Below, piece after piece: positions 32,244 to 40,671 of a DNA stretch of 42,729 nucleotides. The position numbers were made by a program, and so were the translations under genes. The DNA comes from an uncultured Lewinella sp. (GTDB lineage Bacteria; Bacteroidota; Bacteroidia; Chitinophagales; Saprospiraceae). Within the stretch, counting starts at the first letter, position 1. Each line of letters begins with the position of its first letter. The stretch covers positions 1 to 42,729 of the forward strand of contig CAJXPD010000057.1 of the NCBI GenBank assembly GCA_913057785.1. The letters run 5' to 3'. The notes under the pieces are model-generated. The model ran no database searches and was not told where the DNA came from. It saw only the letters and a program-made list of their open reading frames with translations.

Positions 32244-33470
32244 TTAGTATTTCTCTTGAATCAACTCAATGAGTTTATCTACAGCCTCTTTCACAAAGGC
32301 TGGATCTTCTGCGGTTGCTTCTCTTTCTACAATTTCAATGTTCGAAGGCAAACCTTCCTTCAATCTGAAGAAGAAGGCCTCGTCTGATTCTTTATCCTCT
32401 AATATTCCACCGGGATAAGAATATCGGCCTACACCTAGCTTTGGAATCATGAAGTATGCCTTATCCTTGGTATGCTTCAATCGGCCACAAATATCATCAG
32501 CGACCCGTTGTATTTCTTCCACGTTTAGCCTAGGAACAAAAACGACAGGACTGTGAAAGACCTTCTTGTGATCTTTATATGCTTCTGGAACCTCATTGGG
32601 CGGAACCAGTATACCTAAATGTTCCGCTCCACCGGGGCACAGTACTTGTGGCAATCCCAATTTACCTGCCACTGTTAACCGCTCTGGCCCTCCGGCACGC
32701 AACACACTCCAGACATCATCGGCAATTTCGCCCATAGCATAATCAAATACGGCTCCAATGATACCTTCCTTCATCATTTGTTCCATGGCCCGTCCTCCGG
32801 AACCCACTGCATGGAAGACAATGACCTCGTATCCGGCTTCTTCAATGTATTCGATGGCTTTCATGGCTCCGGCCGTCAATACACCCAAATTGGACATGCC
32901 GATTAGGGGCTTATCCCCCTTCTCCATGACGAACTTGGTTTCTACTTCAGCCATACCGCAAGCAGCAGCAGCGGCATTGGCTAGGACCTTTCTAGTAAAT
33001 GGATTCAACTTCAGAATGTCACTTACCGAGAACATCATAGTAATGTCCTTGATACCCACGAATCCCGAGGTATCGCCAGAAGCAATCGTAGACACCATAA
33101 TCTTAGGAAAGCCATAGGGTAGGGCCTGCATGATGTCACAGCAGGTGGAGGTTCCCTGCGTCCCTCCTAAGCCCAATACCGCATGTACCTCATCCTTTAC
33201 AATACCGCTATTGATAAGACCTATGCAGCCTTTCACCACAAAAGGGTTAGCCTTTTCTCTTGTTGGCGCTGCCAAGATTTCCTTCAGATCACCTCCGCCA
33301 GCTTTAATCACCTCCTCACGGCTTATATCCGCCTCAATACCCGCTTTCCCTACTACTCCAATGTCCAGCAAAAGGGCTTGGTGCCCTCGACTTTCTATTT
33401 CTGATTTGAGGAATCCGGCTTCTTGATCCTTAGTATCAAGTGTTACTAAGAGGGCTATGGTTTTTTTCAT
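32244..33470 (-). CDS. Tm-1-like ATP-binding domain protein (UPF0261)
   Basis: 408 residues, cytoplasmic. Family signatures are IALLVTLDTKDQEAGFLKSE at the start, LLLDIGVVGKAGIEADISRE, GLINSGIVKDEVHAVLGLGG with TQGTSTCCDIMQALPYGFPK, MVSTIASGDTSGFVGIKDIT, GCGMAEVETKF-type glycine turns, FHAVGSGGRAMEQMM, LCPGGAEHLGILVPP and HSPVVFVPRLNVEEI. This is the UPF0261/Tm-1-like domain, corresponding to the N-terminal half of tomato Tm-1, which binds ATP; the bacterial enzyme's reaction is not known. It is the last gene of the minus-strand cluster, 48 bp after the TIM-barrel gene that corresponds to the other half of Tm-1. Confidence 0.92.
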   Translation of the reverse strand: MKKTIALLVTLDTKDQEAGFLKSEIESRGHQALLLDIGVVGKAGIEADISREEVIKAGGGDLKEILAAPTREKANPFVVKGCIGLINSGIVKDEVHAVLGLGGTQGTSTCCDIMQALPYGFPKIMVSTIASGDTSGFVGIKDITMMFSVSDILKLNPFTRKVLANAAAAACGMAEVETKFVMEKGDKPLIGMSNLGVLTAGAMKAIEYIEEAGYEVIVFHAVGSGGRAMEQMMKEGIIGAVFDYAMGEIADDVWSVLRAGGPERLTVAGKLGLPQVLCPGGAEHLGILVPPNEVPEAYKDHKKVFHSPVVFVPRLNVEEIQRVADDICGRLKHTKDKAYFMIPKLGVGRYSYPGGILEDKESDEAFFFRLKEGLPSNIEIVEREATAEDPAFVKEAVDKLIELIQEKY

Positions 33471-33518
33471 GGTGCTAGGCTTTTATTCGTCAAGGTTTTG
33501 GTAAAATAGGAACAATCC

Positions 33519-34376
33519 CTAGGATTGTCGACGCAAGGCCGCAAATTCCTGTGCGGTGGACAAAACAGCTTTCTCAATTGGAATTCGTTCAGTAGACGAT
33601 CCCGTCCAAATTCCGTCTACACTCGTGTGATTGAGCATATACTGAGCGTCAGTAGGGTTTTCCATGGCTGCTCCGTGAGCGATTAAGAGAACGTCCGGTT
33701 TGATGGCACGCAACCGCTTGTTCGCCTCCTCTGTTCGAGCCGCGGTTTCCTCGATAGTTTCTCCAGAATCATAGCCGGTCATACCCCCTTTTGTCGTACC
33801 TGCGTGAAAACAAAATAAGTCCGGTTGAGCTTCTTCCATAATGCGGAGACTATCTTCCATATTGAATGCCAAGCCTATTGAAACCATATCCATTTCTTTT
33901 GCTAGCTTCAAAAGTTCTATCTCATTATCTAGCGTGATTCCACTTTTAGTCAACACGCGGAAGATCTCGCTGTCTTTATCCACATAACTGATAGAGGGCC
34001 CAATGTTAGAGACGGACTCAACGCCCATGGCCTTGCAATCATTTAGTACCATGCGCATGTCTTTCAATGGATCATTAGCGTTTAAGCAAGCACAGATAAA
34101 GGCATCGCCCTTAATAGCGGGCATGATATCTTCTCGGGTATAATCTAGTGTTTGTTTATTGGAATCTAGGATAGGCCAAAGCATCGACATGGTTCCCATG
34201 CCGTTGGCACGCAATCGTGCACCGGAAAAAGTATTGATACAATCTGCGCCAGCCTTTTCTAATAGTTTAGCTACCAAGCCTGAGCCTGCACTGGCGATGA
34301 AGATGGGTATGTTTTGTTCTTTCTTCTTTTGCAACTTCTGTAAAATCTCTGTTCTGGAAGTTCTGGGTGTGATCAT
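33519..34376 (-). CDS. Phosphoenolpyruvate hydrolase-like TIM barrel (PF09370)
   Basis: 285 residues, cytoplasmic. Features are IPIFIASAGSGLVAKLLEKA, DCINTFSGARLRANGMGTMS, DAFICACLNANDPLKDMRMV, GVESVSNIGPSISYVDKDSE, PDLFCFHAGTTKGGMTGYDS and LLIAHGAAMENPTDAQYML. This is PF09370, a TIM barrel related to phosphoenolpyruvate mutase-type enzymes, equivalent to the C-terminal half of plant Tm-1. No reaction has been firmly assigned; a C-C or C-P lyase-like role on a 2-keto acid is an inference from the fold. Start ATG at 34376 gives a normal N-terminus (MITPRTSRTEILQKL). The 125-bp gap to the aldolase gene is the largest within the cluster and could hold an internal promoter. Confidence 0.92.
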   Translation of the reverse strand: MITPRTSRTEILQKLQKKKEQNIPIFIASAGSGLVAKLLEKAGADCINTFSGARLRANGMGTMSMLWPILDSNKQTLDYTREDIMPAIKGDAFICACLNANDPLKDMRMVLNDCKAMGVESVSNIGPSISYVDKDSEIFRVLTKSGITLDNEIELLKLAKEMDMVSIGLAFNMEDSLRIMEEAQPDLFCFHAGTTKGGMTGYDSGETIEETAARTEEANKRLRAIKPDVLLIAHGAAMENPTDAQYMLNHTSVDGIWTGSSTERIPIEKAVLSTAQEFAALRRQS

Positions 34377-34501
34377 TGTATATGGATTGATTTAAAACTT
34401 GTTGATGAATTTTGATTCAAAGGGAATACAACTGCAATGCATACATCCGAACTTGCACAGCGTGTTACCAAAGCAGAACATCGGACGTATCGCAACGCTA
34501 T

Positions 34502-36472
34502 TTAAATAACTCTTTCATTTCCTCCGTCAATGGGCACCTGCGCACCCGTGATTTTAGCGAAGGTCTTGCCGAGCATAGCGGTAGCTAAATCGGCCACATC
34601 TCGGGAAGTTACCTCCACCTTCAGCATGTTATTGGTTTTGTACTCCTTTACGGTAAGACCATAATGCTTAGCGCGTGCCTGCAGTACTTCATCCGTCCAA
34701 ATGGCCGTATCGTAGACCGCATTGGGGTGTATGATATTCACTCTTATTCCTTTTCCGCCCAATTCCATGGCGGCCACCCTTCCCAGCTGCGTGAGGCCGG
34801 CCTTAGCAACCGAATAAGCGGCAGCTCCAGGGCCTGGAGCCGGTACATTCTTGGAAGCAATGATCACAACGGCTGGATCAAACCCCACTTCCAAGTAGGG
34901 GATCAATAGTTGCAGTAGTCGTTGATGACTCGTTACATTAAGTTCTAAGCTTTTATCCCAAAGCTTACCATCCATATCTGCTATGCGAGCACTTTTAGGA
35001 AAGATCCCAGCATTGCTGACCAGCATATCAATTCCACCGAAAGTGGCTATAGTTTCATCTATGGCTTTCTTCAGCTGCTTTTCACTAGTCACATCACACC
35101 TAATGCCAAGGGCTTCTTTTTGTGGAAACATACCTTCGATCGCTGGAGCTATGTCTAAGCCGGTAACTACGGCTCCCTGCTCAATCAAACTCTCCACGCA
35201 AGCCTTGCCAATACCACTTGCCGCACCCGTGACGATAGCCACTTTCCCCTGCATAGACTTCGGCTTGCCAGCTTTCTTCAGTTTTGCCTGTTCCAAACTC
35301 CAATACTCCATCTCAAAGAGGTCACCTTTACCCAAGGCCTTCCAACCGCCAAGATGCTCTGCCTGAAAGATGGCACGCTGTGTATGACGAGCGATATCCT
35401 CAATAATTCGAGTGTGTTTAACCGTAGGACCAAAGGAGACAACCCCGCTTCCCGGAACAATTGCCCAACGGGGCGCTTGATCAAGGAGAGTCTGTTCCCC
35501 CGTATTGTATTTCTTGTAGTAGGCCTTATAATTCTTCACATATTGCTCTAAGTCCTTTTTTGGACTGTCGGAAACCATCATAGGCGTCCGCTTGGTACGG
35601 ATGATATGATCTGGAGTTAGCGGACCGCGAGAGGTGATCTTTGCTACATCAGAAAGTTCGCTAAATGTTTTCGCTGAAGCTGATCTGTCCAATTTCGCTA
35701 GTACTGGTTTGTTCCAAACTTCCGAGACTTTCTTTCGCAGTTTAGCGATCTGCAGACCGTCAATTTTGCCTTTACCTTTTCCCTTGATTGCATTTGCACC
35801 TTGCTTCTTCAAGTACTTCTCAGAAGCATCGACAATCGAGATCATTTTCTCGTAGCTTATCTTTGGATCATTGTGGAAGGTAAAGACACCGTGATTCATC
35901 AAAACCATACCGTCTATGCTGTCCCAGTCAATGTTCTTGGTCATTTCATAGATCTTCTTGGCCAGAATGAAGCCTGGCATAACGTAAGGGATGATCAAGA
36001 TCTTATCGCCATAGATTTCTTGGATTCGCTTCTTTCCACCTGGTGTATTAGTCACTGTTACCACCGCATCAGCATGTGTATGATCTACAAAAGTGTAGGG
36101 AATAATAGCGTGCAAGATCGCTTCAACAGATGGATTGGGAGCAGATGGATTGGTCATGGCCATGCGCTGGTTTTTAACCATATCGACATCGCTCAAGGTA
36201 TCCAACTGCGCCAGGCGGTGGAGGGCTGATAGCTTCACGGGAGCAAAACCAGGAGCTTCGATCGTAGCCAAATCCCAGCCACTTCCTTTTACATATAGAA
36301 CCTCCTCCTCTTCACCGAAAATATTGGTTTCCTTTATTTTGACCGAGGTATTTCCTCCACCATGCATCACCAGATCTTCGTTATTGCCAAGTAGGCGAGA
36401 GGTGTAAACTCTTAACTTTAGCAGATCTCCTTTAAGCTTCTTAGCCTCAGAATCTTTCCAATTGCTTTTCAT
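34502..36472 (-). CDS. Bifunctional class II aldolase / short-chain dehydrogenase (RhaD-like fusion)
   Basis: 656 residues. Residues ~1-390 are a class II (zinc) aldolase/adducin domain: VMHGGGNTSVKIK near residue 37, zinc ligands His129 and His131 in VDHTHADAVV, and His192 in VLMNHGVFTF. Residues ~408-656 are an SDR: NAD-binding TGAASGIG at about 414-421, NAG-motif LVSNAGIF, catalytic YSVAKAG with Tyr at about 552, and VPIDGGNERVI at the end. This arrangement is the rhamnulose-1-phosphate aldolase/lactaldehyde dehydrogenase fusion (COG3347 type): a retro-aldol cleavage followed by oxidation of the product aldehyde. No sugar kinase or isomerase accompanies it, so the substrate may not be rhamnulose-1-phosphate. 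The start codon overlaps the stop of the upstream hydrolase gene as ATGA, so the two are translationally coupled. Confidence 0.92.
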   Translation of the reverse strand: MKSNWKDSEAKKLKGDLLKLRVYTSRLLGNNEDLVMHGGGNTSVKIKETNIFGEEEEVLYVKGSGWDLATIEAPGFAPVKLSALHRLAQLDTLSDVDMVKNQRMAMTNPSAPNPSVEAILHAIIPYTFVDHTHADAVVTVTNTPGGKKRIQEIYGDKILIIPYVMPGFILAKKIYEMTKNIDWDSIDGMVLMNHGVFTFHNDPKISYEKMISIVDASEKYLKKQGANAIKGKGKGKIDGLQIAKLRKKVSEVWNKPVLAKLDRSASAKTFSELSDVAKITSRGPLTPDHIIRTKRTPMMVSDSPKKDLEQYVKNYKAYYKKYNTGEQTLLDQAPRWAIVPGSGVVSFGPTVKHTRIIEDIARHTQRAIFQAEHLGGWKALGKGDLFEMEYWSLEQAKLKKAGKPKSMQGKVAIVTGAASGIGKACVESLIEQGAVVTGLDIAPAIEGMFPQKEALGIRCDVTSEKQLKKAIDETIATFGGIDMLVSNAGIFPKSARIADMDGKLWDKSLELNVTSHQRLLQLLIPYLEVGFDPAVVIIASKNVPAPGPGAAAYSVAKAGLTQLGRVAAMELGGKGIRVNIIHPNAVYDTAIWTDEVLQARAKHYGLTVKEYKTNNMLKVEVTSRDVADLATAMLGKTFAKITGAQVPIDGGNERVI

Positions 36473-37239
36473 AGATTGTCAATAAATTTTGATACAATTT
36501 TATGTACTGTTTGACGATGCTGTGCATCATCAATATAACGAGAAATAACTTTTTGTATATGACTATTGGGGATATGTTTATGTACTGCCTCAGCCATGGA
36601 GTAGGGGTGGAGTGGATCATCTTCATTCCCGATCACAAGCGTAGGCACGCTGATCTTGTCAAGGAAATTGATGTCATCAAAAGGGTGATCTTCCACCATG
36701 GCTCGAAGTACCGTAGCAATCTCTGGCCTTTGTGTGTCGGCGAACACCCCGAGTACTGATTTCGCAGCATTGGGTACATGCTCATGAATGGTTTGAAATT
36801 CAGACTCCTGCTTAAAGCCTTCCACATCTTTGGCTGCCTCTATATAATCAGCAGCAGTAAGCAAAATCTTAAGATTTTCTGGGCTCCCTTCATCTAACCA
36901 AGCTGGGCGTACCAAAACTAAGCCACTTACTCGCTCTGGATGATGAATGGCCAGGTAAGTCGAAATCCCTGCCCCCATTGAAATCCCACCAAATACGGCC
37001 TCAGGTATTTCTAGCTGGTCCATTAATTGGATCAACTGATCGGCATAGTAGGCAAAGGAGGGACGAATGGATGGGGCGAGCGGAGCAGTTCCGTGCCCAG
37101 GACAATCCATCGAAATGAGTCGCATGCCTTGTAATCCCGCCAAGAGTCCCTGAGGTTGAGCCAAATTAGACCCTAGGCCATGCTGAAAGTGAAAAGGATC
37201 TCCTTCGCCTGAGCTTTTGTACAAGAAGTGAGTTTCCAT
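36469..37239 (-). CDS. Alpha/beta hydrolase (enol-lactonase/esterase-like)
   Basis: 256 residues, cytoplasmic. FQHGLGSN (oxyanion region), SMDCPGHGTAPLA, nucleophile elbow FGGISMGAGIS with Ser87, acid residue in GNEDDPLHP (Asp207 or 208) and probable His241 in DDAQHRQ. The final His lacks the usual GGH/GHxxxxE context, so the triad His is the least certain. The G-x-S-M-G elbow and size resemble 3-oxoadipate enol-lactonase and related small ester or lactone hydrolases. It begins 9 bp after the propeller lipoprotein gene and overlaps the aldolase/SDR gene by 4 nt, so it belongs to the same transcript. A lactone- or ester-opening step before the aldolase is the natural reading. Confidence 0.88.
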   Translation of the reverse strand: METHFLYKSSGEGDPFHFQHGLGSNLAQPQGLLAGLQGMRLISMDCPGHGTAPLAPSIRPSFAYYADQLIQLMDQLEIPEAVFGGISMGAGISTYLAIHHPERVSGLVLVRPAWLDEGSPENLKILLTAADYIEAAKDVEGFKQESEFQTIHEHVPNAAKSVLGVFADTQRPEIATVLRAMVEDHPFDDINFLDKISVPTLVIGNEDDPLHPYSMAEAVHKHIPNSHIQKVISRYIDDAQHRQTVHKIVSKFIDNL

Positions 37240-37248
37240 CTACGAGTC

Positions 37249-40200
37249 TTATTGAACCACATTTTCGTGAGGATGCTGCTTGAGCAATTCTTCCGGCGAG
37301 TAGAACCCAGACTTGCCATCCGTTAGTGCACGAACTTCTTTCACTTTTTCTGGCGTAATAGCCGATGCTGTGTTGCCAAAGGAATTTCGAACATAAGTGA
37401 GCACGGCAGCAACCTCCTCGTCATTCAGTAAGCCTTCGTATGGCGTCATGGGGACCTGACCGGGATATTCCTTACCCAGGACCGTAATCGGTCCCATAAG
37501 GCCCTTTAAAACCAACTTAATGAGTCTATCCTCACTCTCGTTGACCCAACGGGTGCCAGCTAAGGGTGGGAAACCGGATGCAGCTAAGCCCTTCCCATCT
37601 GGCTGATGACAAGTACCACAAAATCCCTCTTGCTGATAAATTTCATGGCCCTTGAAGAATAGCTCTCGTTCTTTGACATCAGTCAAATGTGTTCTAAGCT
37701 TTTCCTGCGGAGGGTTATCCACGCTATGCCCCTTTAGGTGAGCTAGAGCCGTTTCCTGTGCAGGCTTCATCCATTCATCTAATGGCATTTCTCCGGCTTT
37801 CTCTACGATAGGAAGGCCTTTATCAGGAGATATCCACGACGCTGCCACTAATGCTTCTAACCGAACTCGATTGTGTGGATCACTAGCAGCCTTCATCAAT
37901 AATTCTGCCTGATCGGAAATCTGATGTCCTGCGTAACGCAATACTTTTACGGCGGCCGTTCTAGCTCTAAAGTCCTTGGCTTCCAATAACTGGCGTAGCA
38001 AGGTGTCATCTATGCGATTCAGTCCCCAACTTACCCAAAGGCCTTCTAACAAATGATGCTCATAGCGCTCATCTGATTTATCCAGGCTGGCAGCCCAGGT
38101 CTTCAATTTTGCACTTACTTCATCAGCATCACGGCCTCGCAATTCTCTACGTGTACGATATCTGGTACGATATTCTGGAAGGGTAAGGTTAGCAAGCAAT
38201 TCGTCAATACTAGCTCCATCAACCTTTGCAGGCTCAATTAATGGTCGCCCAGGATAAGTTACTCGATAGATACGACCATGTACATGATCTCTATACGGAT
38301 CACGAGCATTATGCTGCATATGTCCGATCAACACGTTATGCCAATCAACAATATACAAGGAACCATCCGGTGCAAACTCCATATCCACTGGTCTAAAATT
38401 CTTGTCAGATCCAACTATAAGATCTTGTCGATGTTGACTCTCAAACCCCGTCTCTCCGTCAACCATAGTATGTTGTTTCGTCCCGAGGAATCCGATGGTG
38501 TTATTAATTAACAAGTCTCCTTGCACATCGTCAGGGAAATGTCGACTTGATACGAATTCGAGCCCAGAAGTGGGTCTCACTCGATGTTCATCTTCGATGA
38601 GATTATAAGACTTGTGTGTGGCCACTCCATAGCGCGGTTTTACGGAGCCTGGCATCATCCAACGCATATCTGGACCCGAAGTTTCTGCAAAGAAATTTTG
38701 GCCCCATTCATCAAAGGCAATACCCCAAGGGTTCGGAATTGAAAGTTGTGCGGTTCTTTCCAAATGATGTCGCTGTGGAGCATATCTGAAAAAACCCCCA
38801 TTGGTACCTCTGACCGGGCCATAGGCCGTTTCCACATTGGTGTGAAGGAATACACCTTCTCCCATATACAAAGCTCCGGATGGATCAGCACAGAAGGCAC
38901 TAATCACGTGATGTGTATCATGATCATCAAACCCACTCAAGATGATTTCCTTCTTGTCAGCCTTATCATCACCATCGGTATCCTTTAACAGTACAAGGTT
39001 CGTACCCTGAGACACATAGACTCCTTCTGGGGCAAATTCGAAACCAGCAGGAATATGTAAATCGTCCGCAAAAGTGGTTTGTTTATCTGCTTTACCGTCG
39101 CCATCGGTGTCTTCCAGGATGATCAGCTTGTCATTCGGACGCTGATCGCCAGGACGGTAGTGAGGGTAGGTTGGCATCGTGGCTACCCAAAGCCGACCTT
39201 TATTGTCAAATGATAACTGTACCGGATTCGCCAAGTCATCAAATTCTTTTTCAGAGGCGAATAGTTCGATCTTGTATCCATTGGCTACCGTCAGCTTTTC
39301 TAAAGCATCTTCACCATACAAATATTCTGGATCTCCATTTTTCTCGCTGGGTTTGTAATTCGTTTCAACTGGGGGTAGGGTAGAGGTCTGGGCATCTGCA
39401 GCGGCTACATCCATCTTTTCTCCCTTGGCAGCGGCCCAAATGGCTAAGTCTCTAACGCCCGTCATCTCTCTGATTTTCACCAGTTCGGCCGGGTAATTAT
39501 CTGGCCCAAATGGCTTATATCTGCGTCCAAATACATGAACACCATTGGGGATTTTGAAATCATTATGCCAGAACCAGTTCTTCTCCTGAACGGCGTCGTG
39601 AACCAACTCCTTGTTGGTGTTGTCCACCTTTCTTTTATTTCCAAAAACTTGATTTGCTAATTCTTTAGCCAACAATTGATATCCCTGATCTTGCAATTGA
39701 CATCCATCTAAGGTCAATGGTTCTTCATTGGATTCAAACCAACCAAGTGAAGGCTGGTACAAGTCGACAAATGGAACTCCATTCTTCTCTGCTATTTCAG
39801 CCATAGCAGCTGTGTAAAGCTGTAGGTTTTCATTTTCCTTATTTCCATCAGGTGTGTCTTGCAAGTGCGAAAGATCTTCGAAGGCAATTGGAGAGACCAA
39901 GACAAGCTTGGGACTAGTCTTTCCATTGTAATTTTGCTTTAAAGTATGATCTATAAAGGCTTGAAGTTCAGCTTTATAATTATCTACTCCTGCAGCACCC
40001 TGGAAGGACTCATTATAACCAAAAAATCCGAGGATAATGTCGGCTTCGTGCCTTGTGATCCATTCATCAGGTGTTTCAAAATGGCCTCTACTACCAGAAT
40101 TCTTCGCTAATTCCGTCTGATATACCTCCGCCCCCGGAAAAGCCCAAGGTGAGACTCTACCTGAGTGAGGTCTAAAGCCTGGAGTATTCCCTCCATCACA

Positions 40201-40437
40201 CATGTTTCGAATGTATAATAGACTGTCTGGGTAGCGCAGATGCAGTTCAGTCTCAAAATGACCATAATTCATCATCCGAGAACCTAAATTATTACCGATC
40301 AAAATGATGTGATCTCCCTTTTGGAAAGGTACAGCTGCCTCCTGAGTAGGACTACAGTGGGAAAAAAGAAGTGAAAACCCTAGTAACCCACAAATTGCTA
40401 GGGTCGCTTGGGTAAGCTTGCTAATGCCGATATTCAT
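37249..40437 (-). CDS. Giant lipoprotein: SGNH hydrolase - propeller - HEAT - cytochrome c
   Basis: 1062 residues with lipoprotein leader ending LLFSHCSP. Domains: (1) ~35-270, SGNH/GDSL-like (GDHIILIGNNLGSRMMNYGH; FFGYNESF; CQLQDQGYQLLAKELA), where the usual GDS is replaced by GNN, so esterase activity is unsure; (2) ~384-735, propeller of the membrane-bound dehydrogenase/PVC heme-binding type (NGYKIELFASEKEFDDLANP, PNPWGIAFDEWGQNFFAETSG, FRPVDMEFAPDGSLYIVDWH) with two calcium-loop-like DTDGDGKAD/DTDGDDKAD motifs; (3) ~780-900, HEAT-like repeats (ARTAAVKVLRYAG, NRVRLEALVAASW); (4) cytochrome c with CGTCHQ at about 939-944. A surface or periplasmic oxidoreductase that may bind a polymer is inferred. 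First gene of the minus-strand cluster. Confidence 0.9.
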   Translation of the reverse strand: MNIGISKLTQATLAICGLLGFSLLFSHCSPTQEAAVPFQKGDHIILIGNNLGSRMMNYGHFETELHLRYPDSLLYIRNMCDGGNTPGFRPHSGRVSPWAFPGAEVYQTELAKNSGSRGHFETPDEWITRHEADIILGFFGYNESFQGAAGVDNYKAELQAFIDHTLKQNYNGKTSPKLVLVSPIAFEDLSHLQDTPDGNKENENLQLYTAAMAEIAEKNGVPFVDLYQPSLGWFESNEEPLTLDGCQLQDQGYQLLAKELANQVFGNKRKVDNTNKELVHDAVQEKNWFWHNDFKIPNGVHVFGRRYKPFGPDNYPAELVKIREMTGVRDLAIWAAAKGEKMDVAAADAQTSTLPPVETNYKPSEKNGDPEYLYGEDALEKLTVANGYKIELFASEKEFDDLANPVQLSFDNKGRLWVATMPTYPHYRPGDQRPNDKLIILEDTDGDGKADKQTTFADDLHIPAGFEFAPEGVYVSQGTNLVLLKDTDGDDKADKKEIILSGFDDHDTHHVISAFCADPSGALYMGEGVFLHTNVETAYGPVRGTNGGFFRYAPQRHHLERTAQLSIPNPWGIAFDEWGQNFFAETSGPDMRWMMPGSVKPRYGVATHKSYNLIEDEHRVRPTSGLEFVSSRHFPDDVQGDLLINNTIGFLGTKQHTMVDGETGFESQHRQDLIVGSDKNFRPVDMEFAPDGSLYIVDWHNVLIGHMQHNARDPYRDHVHGRIYRVTYPGRPLIEPAKVDGASIDELLANLTLPEYRTRYRTRRELRGRDADEVSAKLKTWAASLDKSDERYEHHLLEGLWVSWGLNRIDDTLLRQLLEAKDFRARTAAVKVLRYAGHQISDQAELLMKAASDPHNRVRLEALVAASWISPDKGLPIVEKAGEMPLDEWMKPAQETALAHLKGHSVDNPPQEKLRTHLTDVKERELFFKGHEIYQQEGFCGTCHQPDGKGLAASGFPPLAGTRWVNESEDRLIKLVLKGLMGPITVLGKEYPGQVPMTPYEGLLNDEEVAAVLTYVRNSFGNTASAITPEKVKEVRALTDGKSGFYSPEELLKQHPHENVVQ

Positions 40438-40671
40438 GTTGTTGGTCTTCGTTTACGTTTCAGCGAGAAAGATACGGAAAATGCAGAGAACACCTAGCTT
40501 TCTGTCTATAAGTTGAACAAGTAAATAGAGTAGGGGACCTAGGATTTGTATCAATGTGATTTTTTCCAATGCTAAGAAGTTCACAGCCTCTACGAAACTG
40601 CTAATAATCGTTTCCGTGCCAGGGGTATAAAGGAAAGACTTTATCTTCACAGAAGAACAATGCCATGCCTA
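40438..40671. promoter_or_regulatory. Divergent intergenic region upstream of the Tm-1/aldolase cluster
   Basis: 234 bp between divergent starts at 40437 (-) and 40672 (+), expected to contain promoters for both. On the minus strand TATCTTTC near 40465-40475 resembles the Bacteroidota -7 box, but no good -33 box is at the right distance. I see no operator-like repeat. A minus-strand frame of 65 codons here (40453-40650) lacks support. Confidence 0.3.

Noticed and set aside
32244..34376. Tm-1 pair as an antiviral (anti-phage) defence module
   Set aside because: The antiviral role is known only for tomato Tm-1 against a tobamovirus; the bacterial genes sit in a metabolic operon with no defence genes nearby.
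34502..36472. Standard L-rhamnose catabolic operon
   Set aside because: The aldolase/SDR fusion fits, but no rhamnose isomerase, rhamnulokinase, transporter or mutarotase is present around it.
40453..40650. 65-codon minus-strand frame with hydrophobic residues between divergent genes
   Set aside because: It occupies the expected promoter region and shows no start signal or recognisable family.
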